A DNA stretch of 64,000 nucleotides from UBA10649 sp965227045 (lineage in GTDB: Bacteria > Actinomycetota > Actinomycetes > S36-B12), in assembly GCA_965227045.1 (NCBI GenBank), contig OZ245718.1, positions 2,170,001-2,234,000 of the forward strand, read 5' to 3'. Under the pieces are notes generated by a model. It had not been told where the DNA came from. It worked only from the letters and a program-made list of their open reading frames with translations, and ran no database searches. Numbering within the stretch: the stretch's first letter is position 1; every line of letters begins with the position of its first letter. Below are positions 49,170 through 58,314 of this stretch, one piece after another. The position numbers were made by a program, and so were the translations under genes.

Positions 49170-50042
49170 CTAGGGGGTGAGGGGTGCGGCGACGCCGGCG
49201 GAGATTGCTGCCGCGAGGGCCTCGTCCCACGGGCGCATCGGCGCGATGCCGGCCGCGGCCCACTTCTCGTGCCCGAGCACCGAGTAGGTCGGCCGAGGAG
49301 CAGGACGGACGAACTCCGCTGACGTAGTCGGCAGCACACGGGCCGGGTCGGCGCCGAGCAGCCTGAAGATCTCCTGCGTGAACCCGAACCAGGTCACCTC
49401 ACCTGAGTTCGTGCTGTGGAACGTTCCGGCCGGGGGTCGGGCGTCGAGCAGCGCGAGGATCTGCTCCGCCAGGTCGAGGGAGTAGGTCGGCTGGCCCCGC
49501 TGGTCGTCGACTACCGAGACGGTCTCCCGCTCTCCCTCGAGCCGGGCCATCGTCTTGACGAAGTTGGCACCGTTGCGCCCGTAGAGCCACGCGGTGCGGA
49601 CTACGTAGTGCCTGTCCGGCAGCACCTCGCGCACGGCCACCTCGCCGGCCAGCTTCGTCCGACCGTAGGCCGACCGCGGATCCGGTGCCTGATCCTCCGA
49701 ATACGGCGTCGTCGCCTCGCCGTCGAATACGTAGTCGGTCGACACCTGCACGAGCCAGGCGCCGCTCTCCGCGCACGCCTCCGCCAGCACCCGCGGGCCC
49801 AGACCGTTGACCCGCAGGGCCGCGGCCTCGTTCGTCTCCGCATCGTCAACCGCTGTCCATGCTGCGCAATTGACCACGACATCCGCGGGAAAGGAGTCGA
49901 GCACGCGACGCACAGACGCCGGATCGGTGATGTCGATGTCGGGGAGATCGACGGCGAGCACGTCGACCTCGCGACGGTCCGCGATCACCTCGGTGAGATC
50001 GGAGCCGAGCTGCCCACGACTGCCGACCACGAGCACCCGCAT
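49170..50042 (-). CDS. rmlD: dTDP-4-dehydrorhamnose reductase
   Basis: 290 residues. NAD(P)-binding GSRGQLG at residues 7-13, STDYVFDGEATTPYSE, the SDR pair YGRTK, and a C-terminal domain typical of RmlD. Last enzyme of dTDP-L-rhamnose synthesis. It starts 6 nt after the rmlB stop. rmlA and rmlC are not in the window. Confidence 0.94.
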   Translation of the reverse strand: MRVLVVGSRGQLGSDLTEVIADRREVDVLAVDLPDIDITDPASVRRVLDSFPADVVVNCAAWTAVDDAETNEAAALRVNGLGPRVLAEACAESGAWLVQVSTDYVFDGEATTPYSEDQAPDPRSAYGRTKLAGEVAVREVLPDRHYVVRTAWLYGRNGANFVKTMARLEGERETVSVVDDQRGQPTYSLDLAEQILALLDARPPAGTFHSTNSGEVTWFGFTQEIFRLLGADPARVLPTTSAEFVRPAPRPTYSVLGHEKWAAAGIAPMRPWDEALAAAISAGVAAPLTP

Positions 50043-50048
50043 CGGCAG

Positions 50049-51026
50049 CTACCGGGCCGCAGGGGACTTGAGCGGGCGCCACCATGCCTCGTTGTCGCGG
50101 TACCACGCGACGGTCTCGGCGAGGCCCTCGTCAAAGTCGTGCGTCGGCGCATAGCCGAGCGCGCGAAGCTTGCTGTCATCGACCGAGTAGCGGCGGTCGT
50201 GTCCCTTCCGGTCCTCGACGGGCTGCACCGAATCCCACGTCGCGCCCATCGCCGCGAGCACTCGCTCGGTCAGCTCGCGGTTGTTCAGTTCCAGCCCGCC
50301 ACCGATGTTGTAGCTGTGCCCGGGCTCTCCCTTCGCAGCAACCAGCGCAATGCCTGCGCAGTGATCGTCGACGTGGAGCCAGTCGCGAACGTTCAGCCCG
50401 TCGCCGTAGAGCGGCACCTTGCCACCGTCGATCAGGTTGGTAACAAAGAGCGGAATGACCTTCTCGGGGAACTGGTACGGACCGTAGTTGTTAGAGCAAC
50501 GCGTGCTGGAGACGTTCAGTCCATACGTGACGAAGTAGGCACGCACCAGGAGTTCCGCCGCCGCCTTGGCCGCGGAGTACGGGGAGTTGGGGAGCAGCGG
50601 CTGCGACTCGTCCCACGAGCCGACGTCGATGGATCCGTAGACCTCGTCGGTGCCGATGTGCACCGTCCGCGGGATCTCGTGGCGCAGGCACGCATCGAGG
50701 AGGGACTGCGTGCCGACGACATTGGTGACGACGAAGTCCTGCGGGCCGTGGATCGACCTGTCCACATGCGTCTCCGCCGCGAAGTTGATCACCACGTCGT
50801 GCCCGGGCAGCGCCTCGTCGAGCGCGGTTCCATCGCAGATGTCACCGCGGACGAACCGGTAACGGGGATCGTCCGACACTGAGGCCAGGTTCTCGAGGTT
50901 GCCGGCGTAGGTGAGCTTGTCGTAGACCGTGACCTGAGTGGGTTCCACTCCATACGCACCGGCGAGCAACTGCCTGACGAAGTGCGAGCCGATGAATCCC
51001 GCGGCACCGGTGACGAGGTACTTCAC
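50049..51026 (-). CDS. rmlB: dTDP-glucose 4,6-dehydratase
   Basis: 325 residues from the GTG at 51026, supported by AGAGGAGATACG upstream and by overlap with the pheA stop (GTGA). SDR-extended fold: TGAAGFIGSH at residues 6-15, HIGTDEVYGSID, YSAAKAAAE (YxxxK), RCSNNYGPYQFPEK. Second step of dTDP-rhamnose synthesis. The start choice removes a long upstream open frame that belongs to the antisense of pheA. Confidence 0.95.
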   Translation of the reverse strand: MKYLVTGAAGFIGSHFVRQLLAGAYGVEPTQVTVYDKLTYAGNLENLASVSDDPRYRFVRGDICDGTALDEALPGHDVVINFAAETHVDRSIHGPQDFVVTNVVGTQSLLDACLRHEIPRTVHIGTDEVYGSIDVGSWDESQPLLPNSPYSAAKAAAELLVRAYFVTYGLNVSSTRCSNNYGPYQFPEKVIPLFVTNLIDGGKVPLYGDGLNVRDWLHVDDHCAGIALVAAKGEPGHSYNIGGGLELNNRELTERVLAAMGATWDSVQPVEDRKGHDRRYSVDDSKLRALGYAPTHDFDEGLAETVAWYRDNEAWWRPLKSPAAR

Positions 51027-51946
51027 TGCGTATCTCCTCTGAGGCGATCGAGCCACTCCTGGGCATCGGCGAAGTCGGTGTCGGTGACGCCGGGACGAAG
51101 CACCGGCTGCTTTCCGTCGTGTCGCGGGTACGAGCCGAGGAATCGCACGTCCAGGCACACGCGGTGCAGTCCGGCCAGTGCCTCCGCGACGCGGGCGTCC
51201 GCGACATGGCCCTCGACGTCGACGCTGAAGTAGTAGTCCCCCAGTGCCTTGCGAGTGGGCCGCGACTCGATGCGAGTCAGGTTGACCCCGCGGACGGAGA
51301 ACTCGTTGAGGATCGCCATGAGTGCGCCCGGCTGGTCCATGCGCATGTACAAGGTCAGGGTCGTCTTGTCGGCGCCGGTCGGCGCGGGCAGCGTCCCGGG
51401 CTTCTGCACGAGGACGAAGCGGGTCGTGGCGTCCTCCGTGTCGCCGATGTTCTCGGCGAGTACCGACAATCCGTACCGCTCGGCAGCCAGCAGCGGCGCC
51501 ACGGCAGCATCGAACGGGGCGGAATCCTGCAGCAGCGCGGCCGCTCCCGCAGTCGACTGCGCGGGGATGATGCGCGCGTCGGGGACGTTGTCGGCCAGCC
51601 ATGAACGCACCTGCGCAAGAGCATGGGGATGCGAGGCGACGCTGCCGATGTCGGCGAGTGTCACGCCCGCAGGCGCCATCAGTGCGAACCGGACCGGCAG
51701 CGCGACCTCGTCGATGATGACCAGACGCTGGCCATTCGCCAGCTGGTCGAGCGTGATCGACACCGAGCCCTCGACCGAGTTCTCGATGGGGATCAGCGCG
51801 AGGTCGACGTCACCGGCGCGCACCGCGTCGATCGCCGCGTGCTCGGAGACCGCCGGCACGTGCTCCGCCGACCGGTAGTCCGGCATTGTCAGCAGCGCAG
51901 CCTCGCAGAAGGTCCCGGTCGGGCCGAGGTAGGCGATGCGGGTCAC
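51023..51946 (-). CDS. pheA: Prephenate dehydratase
   Basis: 307 residues, GTG start overlapping the DUF4446 stop. Catalytic domain (YLGPTGTFCEAAL, IPIENSVEGSV, DTEDATTRFVLV with the TRF motif) followed by a C-terminal ACT domain with ESRP that binds phenylalanine for feedback inhibition. Converts prephenate to phenylpyruvate. Coupling in one operon with dTDP-rhamnose genes is unusual. Confidence 0.95.
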   Translation of the reverse strand: MTRIAYLGPTGTFCEAALLTMPDYRSAEHVPAVSEHAAIDAVRAGDVDLALIPIENSVEGSVSITLDQLANGQRLVIIDEVALPVRFALMAPAGVTLADIGSVASHPHALAQVRSWLADNVPDARIIPAQSTAGAAALLQDSAPFDAAVAPLLAAERYGLSVLAENIGDTEDATTRFVLVQKPGTLPAPTGADKTTLTLYMRMDQPGALMAILNEFSVRGVNLTRIESRPTRKALGDYYFSVDVEGHVADARVAEALAGLHRVCLDVRFLGSYPRHDGKQPVLRPGVTDTDFADAQEWLDRLRGDTQ

Positions 51947-52434
51947 GATGAGCCACCCCTGGCGAGCCGTACCGCCTGCTGCTCCTCAGGGGACAGCGTG
52001 ATGTCGCTGTCCCCGCCCGACAGTCCCTTCAGATATGTTCGCGTCTCGCTGCGCGCGTGGATCGACGTGATGACCAGCCCGTCGCCGCCGTCGTCAAGGA
52101 GGGCAGCGGAGAAGGAGAAGCGTCCGCCCATGTCGCCGAAGGCGTCGTACCTCACGACCGACACGTGGCGCAGAGCCATGGCCAGGTCGCGACGAGTGGC
52201 GACGAGCCCGGACTCCAGCCTCATGACCTCGTCGCGCAGGTCGCTGAACTCGTCCATCGTGCGGCCCATGACGTCGACGATGGTCTCGCGGCCCTCGGCC
52301 ACCTGAAGGAGCTCGTAGGCGCGGTTGAGCCGGGAAAGCCGCACCAGGGCGAAGGCACCCAGCGCCACTCCCGTGACGCCGACGATGATGCCGACGAGCG
52401 CCACGATTAGGGCGGATTGGGGATCAGAAGTCAC
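51943..52434 (-). CDS. DUF4446-family membrane-anchored protein
   Basis: 163 residues from the GTG at 52434; a longer frame to 52479 lacks support. One N-terminal TM helix (about 9-33), a coiled-coil (residues 35-85, RLSRLNRAYELLQVAEG to RLESGLVATRRDL) and the DUF4446 block (RYDAFGDMGGRFSFSAALLD, SIHARSETRTYLKGL). Function unknown; conserved in Gram-positive bacteria. Head of the pheA-rmlB-rmlD operon. Confidence 0.85.
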   Translation of the reverse strand: MTSDPQSALIVALVGIIVGVTGVALGAFALVRLSRLNRAYELLQVAEGRETIVDVMGRTMDEFSDLRDEVMRLESGLVATRRDLAMALRHVSVVRYDAFGDMGGRFSFSAALLDDGGDGLVITSIHARSETRTYLKGLSGGDSDITLSPEEQQAVRLARGGSS

Positions 52435-52440
52435 GCCCCG

Positions 52441-52446
52441 AGCGTA
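52441..52446 (-). promoter_or_regulatory. -10 hexamer TACGCT heading the DUF4446-pheA-rmlB-rmlD operon
   Basis: On the minus strand TACGCT-N6-GTG (52434), exact leaderless geometry. It fixes the DUF4446 start. Confidence 0.65.
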
Positions 52447-52472
52447 GTCGGCCGTTATGGGACCATCTGCGG

Positions 52473-53759
52473 GTGTCACAACTGTGGGTGGACCTCATCT
52501 CGCGCGGAGCCGCGACGATCGTGGGGCTTTTCCTGCTCTTCGTCACGACCATCAGCCTCATGCGCACGGTGGTGATTCCGCGGTCCCTGAGGTCGGCGAT
52601 CAGCGACACGGTCGCCACCGTCGTCATCAAGATCACCCAGCTGATCGCCCGGGCGCCGCGCAATTATCGCGGTCGCGACTCCGTTCTCGCATGGGCCGGT
52701 CCGACCATCATCATCTTGCAGTTGATCACGTGGCTGGTCCTCTACCTGTTCGCCTACGCGTTCTTGATCTACGGCGTGGGCGGGCACAACTACCCCGATG
52801 CGATGACCCAGGCCGGCTCAAGCCTGTTCACGCTCGGCTTCGCCGCGTCCGACAACCGTGACCAGACGATCGTCGACTTCTTCGCCGGTGCCACCGGCCC
52901 CGTCGTCATCGCGTTGATGATCGGCTTCCTGCCGACGATCTACTCCTCGTACCTCGAGCGCGAGGTCGACGTCACGATGCTCGGCGCTATGGGCGGCGAT
53001 CCCGCGTGGGGTCCTGAGTTCCTCGCGCGTCATGCCCTGACGGACAACGTCGACACCCTCCCGGAGACGTTCGCGCACTGGTCGCGGTGGGCGTCGGCGG
53101 TGCGCATGACGCACGTGACCTATCCCGTCCTGGTCTGGGTGCGGTCCGCGCGCGCGTCTCGGCACTACGCGGTTTCACTGCTCGCGGTTCTCGACGCGGC
53201 CGCGCTCAAGGTCTCACTCAACAAGACGCTGCCGCGCACCCAGTCCTTCGGACTGCTGCTTCACGGTGCCCAGGCGTTCGAGGTCCTGTACGTCATCTTG
53301 TTCCTCAAGCGGCCATGGCGAACACGCATTCCTTTGGCGGGCATGTTCCTCGGTCGACCGGTGGGAGACTTCAGTCGGACTCGTACCAAGGCAAGCTGGA
53401 ACGAGCGCATGCTCGCAGTCGAGATCGCGGCCGACAAGGATGCGGCGCGAGGACTGGACGGTGAGGCTGTCGCCGCGTTGGTGATCGGTGAAGCCCATGA
53501 GTTGCAGATCACCCGTGCGGACTTCGACGTGGCGGTCGACATCATCCGCAGATCGGGGTTCCCCATCGACCGGGACCTCGACGACGCCTGGACCGAGTTC
53601 AAAGTGCTCCGCACTCGGTACGAGTTCGCGGCGTACGAGATCTGCCGCGCACTCGATGCAACGCCGGCGCCTTGGTCGGGCGAGCGCAGCGTCCCGACAC
53701 CGATCATCTGGCCGAGCATCGCGGTCAATCTGCTGCCCGACCACGGATCCGGCGCGTGA
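52473..53759 (+). CDS. Channel-like membrane protein with degenerate pore, unknown function
   Basis: 428 residues. Three to four hydrophobic segments within the first 160 residues: one at about 12-30, a pair flanking a re-entrant pore-like loop (SSLFTLGFAASD near residue 115), and one following it (GPVVIALMIGFLPTIYSSYL). This resembles the Ion_trans_2 pore unit, but TLGFAASD replaces the K+ filter TVGYGD. The large cytoplasmic C-terminal half is helical with no named domain. Actinobacterial membrane family; function unassigned. Divergent from the DUF4446 operon. Confidence 0.7.
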   Translation: MSQLWVDLISRGAATIVGLFLLFVTTISLMRTVVIPRSLRSAISDTVATVVIKITQLIARAPRNYRGRDSVLAWAGPTIIILQLITWLVLYLFAYAFLIYGVGGHNYPDAMTQAGSSLFTLGFAASDNRDQTIVDFFAGATGPVVIALMIGFLPTIYSSYLEREVDVTMLGAMGGDPAWGPEFLARHALTDNVDTLPETFAHWSRWASAVRMTHVTYPVLVWVRSARASRHYAVSLLAVLDAAALKVSLNKTLPRTQSFGLLLHGAQAFEVLYVILFLKRPWRTRIPLAGMFLGRPVGDFSRTRTKASWNERMLAVEIAADKDAARGLDGEAVAALVIGEAHELQITRADFDVAVDIIRRSGFPIDRDLDDAWTEFKVLRTRYEFAAYEICRALDATPAPWSGERSVPTPIIWPSIAVNLLPDHGSGA

Positions 53760-54382
53760 TTGACCTCGCCATCGTCGCGACGACGTTTGCCCTGATCTTC
53801 CCGGCCGAGCTCCCGGACAAGACGTTCATCGCGACCCTCGTCCTCGCCACCCGGTTCAAGCACCTGTGGGTATGGCTCGGCGTCATCAGCGCCTTCGCCG
53901 TGCAGGTCTTCATCGCGGTCGCGGCCGGCGGCCTGCTCGCCCTCGCGCCGGAACGGCTGGTGCTGGCGATCACGCTGACCTTGTTCGTCATCGGTGCGGT
54001 CGTCATGATCCGCGGCGGGCTGCACAGCCGCGCCGACGAGATGGCGACGGCAGACGCGGAGGAGGCCGAGGTGTCCGGACGCGCCGACGCGGACGCCGCG
54101 ACCACTCCCCTGCGGATCTTCGCCCTCAGCTTCGCCGTCCTGTTCCTGGCCGAGTGGGGTGACCTCAGTCAGCTCCTGACGGCGGGACTGGCCGCGCGAA
54201 CCGGCGAGCCGGCGTCGGTGTTCATCGGCTCCTGGGTGGCGCTTGCAGCAGTGTCCGGACTGGCCGTGCTGGCCGGCTCATGGCTGCGGACCCGGGTGCC
54301 CATCTGGCGTATTCGCCTGGTCTCCGGCGTGATCTTGTCGGCACTGGCACTGTGGACCGCCATCGAGCTCATCCGCGGCTAG
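53756..54382 (+). CDS. GDT1/TMEM165 (UPF0016)-family cation transporter
   Basis: 208 residues from a GTG overlapping the previous stop (GTGA). Six helices in two repeats, with the family motifs AELPDKTF and AEWGDLSQ, whose acidic residues bind the cation. Between them is an acidic cytoplasmic loop (DAEEAEVSGRADAD). Members export Mn2+ or Ca2+. Coupled with the channel-like protein, so both may serve ion homeostasis. Confidence 0.87.
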   Translation: MIDLAIVATTFALIFPAELPDKTFIATLVLATRFKHLWVWLGVISAFAVQVFIAVAAGGLLALAPERLVLAITLTLFVIGAVVMIRGGLHSRADEMATADAEEAEVSGRADADAATTPLRIFALSFAVLFLAEWGDLSQLLTAGLAARTGEPASVFIGSWVALAAVSGLAVLAGSWLRTRVPIWRIRLVSGVILSALALWTAIELIRG

Positions 54383-54399
54383 CGCGCCGCCCCTCCGGG

Positions 54400-55362
54400 T
54401 TAGCGGAGGGTGACCTGGCGAGTGGTGAGGCCGGAGCGGGCGCGGCGCTCCGCATCAGTCAGCGGCGACGTGTCGGCCAGCGCGGCGTCCAGGCGCACGC
54501 CGAACTCCGCAGCAGGAGCCTCGACTGCCTCGGCGCCGGTGTCGAGCGGCAGGTCCCACACCGGGCACACCAGGCCCTGCGCGCGGAACATGCCGACGAA
54601 CCGGGTGCCTTCGCCGAGTGAGTCCTGTTCGGCCGCGTGCAGCCGCGCGAGGGCGTTCAGCAACTGCTCCTCGGGGTGCGGCATCACCCAGCGCAGGTGC
54701 TCCTTCTCGCCCATGCGAGTCCAGTACGCGGACGGCACGGACGTGAGCTTGACGGTCGGATGCGCGAACGAGCTGGCGCGATCAAGGGACGCGCGGACAT
54801 CGGTCGCGAGCTCCTCGGAGCCGTCGACCCAGAACTCGAAGTCCTCGTGCACGGTGATGTCGAGCACGGCGTCGGGATCCACGAGGTCCTGCAGGCGCGG
54901 GGAGTCCGCGGTGACTCGACCCAGTGGTACGGGCTCGCCCGGCTCGGCGGCGAGGGCACTGACCAGCGCGTCCGCGAGATCGCGGCTGGCATCCCCCGAC
55001 CCAGTGTTCACCTGAAGGGCGAGCAGGATCTCGCCATCGGACCGCACGAGTGCGGGCCAGGCCATTGGCAGCACGGTGACGAGGGTGACCTTGCGGTCGG
55101 CGTTCTCGCCGAGCAGTGTCAGCGACGTGGACGCGGCAGGCACGATCTCGCGCATCGCGACGATGTCGCACTCCGAAGCCATGCCCTCGAACGGCCGGGA
55201 GGGTCCGACGAACACCGCCGACGCACCTCGTCCGTGACAGGCCTTGTAGCGGCGGCCGGACCCGCACGGGCAGGGCTCGCGCATCCCCACCACAGGCACA
55301 TCGCCAGCGTCGATCGTCAGATCGGGACTGTCGTTCCTGCGGGCCGAACTCTTCTTGGACAT
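54400..55362 (-). CDS. DUF5926-family protein with N-terminal SEC-C motif
   Basis: 320 residues. A SEC-C zinc-binding motif (PCPCGSGRRYKACHG, about residues 30-44) as in SecA, followed by an approximately 270-residue DUF5926 domain (PFEGMASECDIVAMREIVPA, MPHPEEQLLNALARLHA). Cytoplasmic; function unknown. First gene of a small group with GDPD downstream of other stress/envelope genes. Confidence 0.87.
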   Translation of the reverse strand: MSKKSSARRNDSPDLTIDAGDVPVVGMREPCPCGSGRRYKACHGRGASAVFVGPSRPFEGMASECDIVAMREIVPAASTSLTLLGENADRKVTLVTVLPMAWPALVRSDGEILLALQVNTGSGDASRDLADALVSALAAEPGEPVPLGRVTADSPRLQDLVDPDAVLDITVHEDFEFWVDGSEELATDVRASLDRASSFAHPTVKLTSVPSAYWTRMGEKEHLRWVMPHPEEQLLNALARLHAAEQDSLGEGTRFVGMFRAQGLVCPVWDLPLDTGAEAVEAPAAEFGVRLDAALADTSPLTDAERRARSGLTTRQVTLR

Positions 55363-55371
55363 GGACCGAAC

Positions 55372-56160
55372 CTATCTACCCATCATCTGCGCGACCCGGC
55401 CCGGGCGGTTGGTGATGATGGCGTCCACGCCGAGTTCCAGGCACAAGTTGACGTCGACCTTCTTGTCGACCGTCCACACGTGCACCTGCCCGCCCTTGTC
55501 GTGCACGCGCTGCACGTACTTGGGGTGCGCGCGAAGAATCTCGATCGACGGGCCGGCCACGGTGATCCCGCGGGGCAGGGAGCCGTCGCGATAGCGGCCC
55601 GGCACTCGGCTCAGGAGTAGCACGGTCGTCAGTCCTGGCGCGAGTGCGACAACCCGCTTCGCGGCAGCCCTGCTGAAGGACATGACGCGGGCGCGCGCGA
55701 CCCCGCTGCCGTTGGGTCGCGTCAGCCCGAAGTAGCGCAGCTCGTCGATGAGCGCTTGCTCGACGTAGGCGCCGTAGCGGGTCGGGTGCTTGGTCTCGAT
55801 CGCGAACCGAACGGTTGGGGACGCATCGAGCATCGTCGCCAGCAGGGTCCGCAGGGTGAGCACCGCAGTACGCGACTCATCGGGGGCGGGGTCCTCGAAG
55901 TCGCGCCACACGTCCGGACCCCCGCTGTAGTCGAAGGCAGCGAGCTCCTTCAGGGTCTTCGAGCTCACCGAGCCCTTGCCCGTGCTCGTCCGATCGATTC
56001 GTCGATCGTGGACGCAGACGAGGGTTCCGTCGGCCGTCAGCCGGACGTCGCACTCGATGGCATCCGCACCCTGCTCGATCGCCTTCAGGTAGGCGGCCAG
56101 GGAGTGCTCGGGTTCCTCGTCGTTGGCCCCGCGATGCGCGACGACCTCCACGGAGTGCAC
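55372..56160 (-). CDS. Glycerophosphodiester phosphodiesterase
   Basis: 262 residues, GTG start. GDPD hallmarks: HRGANDEEPEHSLAAY with the first His, AIECDVRLTADGTLVCVHD with Glu/Asp metal ligands and second His, and a late VHVWTVDKK. Hydrolyses glycerophosphodiesters to glycerol-3-phosphate and an alcohol. No signal peptide, so cytoplasmic. A leaderless -10 element precedes it. Confidence 0.9.
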   Translation of the reverse strand: MHSVEVVAHRGANDEEPEHSLAAYLKAIEQGADAIECDVRLTADGTLVCVHDRRIDRTSTGKGSVSSKTLKELAAFDYSGGPDVWRDFEDPAPDESRTAVLTLRTLLATMLDASPTVRFAIETKHPTRYGAYVEQALIDELRYFGLTRPNGSGVARARVMSFSRAAAKRVVALAPGLTTVLLLSRVPGRYRDGSLPRGITVAGPSIEILRAHPKYVQRVHDKGGQVHVWTVDKKVDVNLCLELGVDAIITNRPGRVAQMMGR

Positions 56161-56166
56161 GCCCCC

Positions 56167-56172
56167 AGAGTA
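56167..56172 (-). promoter_or_regulatory. -10 hexamer TACTCT of the leaderless GDPD promoter
   Basis: On the minus strand TACTCT-N6-GTG (56160). Confidence 0.55.
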
Positions 56173-56186
56173 GGCGCGACCCGAGC

Positions 56187-56882
56187 GTGAACCTCGTATG
56201 CCATATTTCGGTCGTGTCCCGGACTGCGTCGTTCGATGTCATCTTGTTCGATCTCGACGGGACGCTGACCGATTCCGCGCCCGGCATCGTCAACTGCCTG
56301 CGCTACGCCTTCGACTACCTCAGGATCGACCACCCCGACGAGGCCACGATGCGATCCCACCTCGGCCCGCCGCTGATCGTGACGTTTCGCGAGCACTACG
56401 GACTGGACGCCGCGACGGCGGACCGGGCGATCGCCAAGTACCGCGAGCGATATCACGATGTCGGCTTGTTCGAGAACACCGTGTACGACGGGATCCCGGC
56501 GCTGCTCGACGAGCTGGACGGCAGCGGAGCGGTCCTTGCGATCGCAACGTCGAAGCCGACCCCGTCGGCGACTCGCATCCTGGAGCACTTCGATCTCGCG
56601 CGGCACTTCGCCTTCATCGGGGGCGCCGAACTCGACGGTCCGCGTCAGAACAAGGCCGACGTCATCGAGCACACGCTCGAGGAACTGGCCACGGTGGGCA
56701 TCGGTGGAGGCTCGCGAGTCATGGTCGGCGATCGTCGGCACGACATCACCGGCGCGCTAGCCCACGGCATCCCCGGTATCGGCGTGCTGTGGGGCTACGG
56801 CGACGAGCCAGAACTGCTCGCCGCGGGCGCGATCGAGGTCGTCGTCGATCCTGCCGCGCTCCTGGACCTCCTGGCTGAGTAG
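56187..56882 (+). CDS. HAD phosphatase, phosphoglycolate-phosphatase (Gph)-like
   Basis: 231 residues from the GTG at 56187. An in-frame GTG at 56214, with CATATT 6 nt upstream, would give 222 residues and is quite possibly the true start because the FDLDGTLTD motif follows only 10 residues later. HAD subfamily IA: motif I FDLDGTLTDS, motif II ATSKP, motif III (near NKADVIEHTL) and motif IV VGDRRHDI. Cap domain is of Gph/PpaX type. Divergent from GDPD. Confidence 0.88.
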   Translation: MNLVCHISVVSRTASFDVILFDLDGTLTDSAPGIVNCLRYAFDYLRIDHPDEATMRSHLGPPLIVTFREHYGLDAATADRAIAKYRERYHDVGLFENTVYDGIPALLDELDGSGAVLAIATSKPTPSATRILEHFDLARHFAFIGGAELDGPRQNKADVIEHTLEELATVGIGGGSRVMVGDRRHDITGALAHGIPGIGVLWGYGDEPELLAAGAIEVVVDPAALLDLLAE

Positions 56883-56893
56883 GCCACCGGGCA

Positions 56894-58267
56894 CTACTCC
56901 GCGAAGATCACGCCCGGATTCATCAGCCCGTTCGGGTCCCACGCCGATTTCAGCGCGCGCATAGCGGCAATCTCCTCGCGCGAGCGGCACAGCGACAGGT
57001 GCGCGGCCTTGGCCCGTCCGACCCCGTGCTCCGCCGAGATCGAGCCGCCGTACTTCGCGACCCACTCGAGAACCGCGATGTCCGAACTCTGATCCTCGGG
57101 CGACGGCCCATGGATCTCGACGTGCAGGTTTCCGTCGGCGACGTGCCCGAACACGCCGAACGTCGTGACGTCGGGGAACCCGGCGACGACCGTGCGCAGT
57201 TCCTCGGCGCATTCGGCAAGTACCGGGAGGGGCAGTGACACATCGAGCTTGTGAATGATCCCCAGGGACGAGAAGGCCTCGCTCTGCCGTTCCCTGAACT
57301 CCCACAGACGAGACTGCTCCGCGGCGTCGAGGCCGGCGACCACATCTAGGTCGTCCAGACCCACCAGGCCCGAGCCGTCCCCGCCATCGACGACCTCGAG
57401 CAGGAGGACCAGCGCATGACGCCGAGCGGTGGGCCAGGAGGTATTCGCGACGGCGCAGACCAGATCCATGCCCGTGGCGTCGATGACCTCTGCGGCCAGA
57501 AGGGGAATCCCGGGCCTCACCGCGCTCGCCATGACGGCGAGCGCCTCGTGGAAGCTCCCGCAGCCGACGAGCACGACCGTTGTCCGGCCCGGTGGCCGGT
57601 GCAGGCGCAGCCGGATCGCCGTGATCACCCCGAGCGTTCCCTCCGAGCCGCATAGCAGCGCACCGAGGTCGTAGCCGGTGTTGTCCTTCAGGAGCCCGGA
57701 GAGGTGGGAGATGACAGTTCCATCGGGAAGCACGGCCTCGATACCGACGACCTGCGCCCGAGTCATGCCGTAGGCGATGACGTGAATGCCGCCGGCGTTC
57801 GTGGCGACCGTGCCGCCGATAGTCGCCGAGTCGCGGGCCGCGAGGTCGACGCCGTAGGACCATCCCGCTGCGGCGACCCGACGGCGCACGTCGCCGAGCG
57901 TGGCACCCGCGCCCGCCGTGAGTTGTCCGGACAGGTCGTCTATTTCGCCGATGTCGTTGAGTCGACGCATCGACACGATGATCGGCAGGCGGGAGGCGTC
58001 GGCTGCGGGAACCGAACCGCCGACGAGACCTGTGTTGCCGCCCTGAACGATGACCGGCACGCCAGCGGCCGAGCACAGCCGCATGATTGCCGACACGTCG
58101 TCGGTTCGCAGCGGGCGGACCACAGCGAGCGCGGGGCCGCGAAAACGGCGTGCCCAGTCGACGACATATTGCTCCATCAGAGCCGGATCGGTGACGACGT
58201 GATCGGTGCCGACGACATCCGCAAGCGCGCGAAGCAGCTCGCGGCGTGGATCGGCTTCGTCGGTCAT
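56894..58267 (-). CDS. FAD-binding oxidase, GlcD/D-lactate dehydrogenase type
   Basis: 457 residues from the ATG at 58267, preceded on the minus strand by an AAGGAT -10-like element. N-terminal FAD_binding_4 domain (VIVQGGNTGLVGGSVP, GGTVATNAGGIHVIAYG) and C-terminal FAD-oxidase domain (FGHVADGNLHVEIHG, GGSISAEHGVGRAKA). Oxidises a 2-hydroxy acid such as D-lactate, glycolate or D-2-hydroxyglutarate. Given a Gph-like phosphatase convergent to it, a phosphoglycolate-glycolate route is conceivable but unproven. Confidence 0.87.
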   Translation of the reverse strand: MTDEADPRRELLRALADVVGTDHVVTDPALMEQYVVDWARRFRGPALAVVRPLRTDDVSAIMRLCSAAGVPVIVQGGNTGLVGGSVPAADASRLPIIVSMRRLNDIGEIDDLSGQLTAGAGATLGDVRRRVAAAGWSYGVDLAARDSATIGGTVATNAGGIHVIAYGMTRAQVVGIEAVLPDGTVISHLSGLLKDNTGYDLGALLCGSEGTLGVITAIRLRLHRPPGRTTVVLVGCGSFHEALAVMASAVRPGIPLLAAEVIDATGMDLVCAVANTSWPTARRHALVLLLEVVDGGDGSGLVGLDDLDVVAGLDAAEQSRLWEFRERQSEAFSSLGIIHKLDVSLPLPVLAECAEELRTVVAGFPDVTTFGVFGHVADGNLHVEIHGPSPEDQSSDIAVLEWVAKYGGSISAEHGVGRAKAAHLSLCRSREEIAAMRALKSAWDPNGLMNPGVIFAE

Positions 58268-58314
58268 CGGGTTATCCTTACCGAACAACGACGAAGAAGC
58301 GATGGGAGGTCAGC

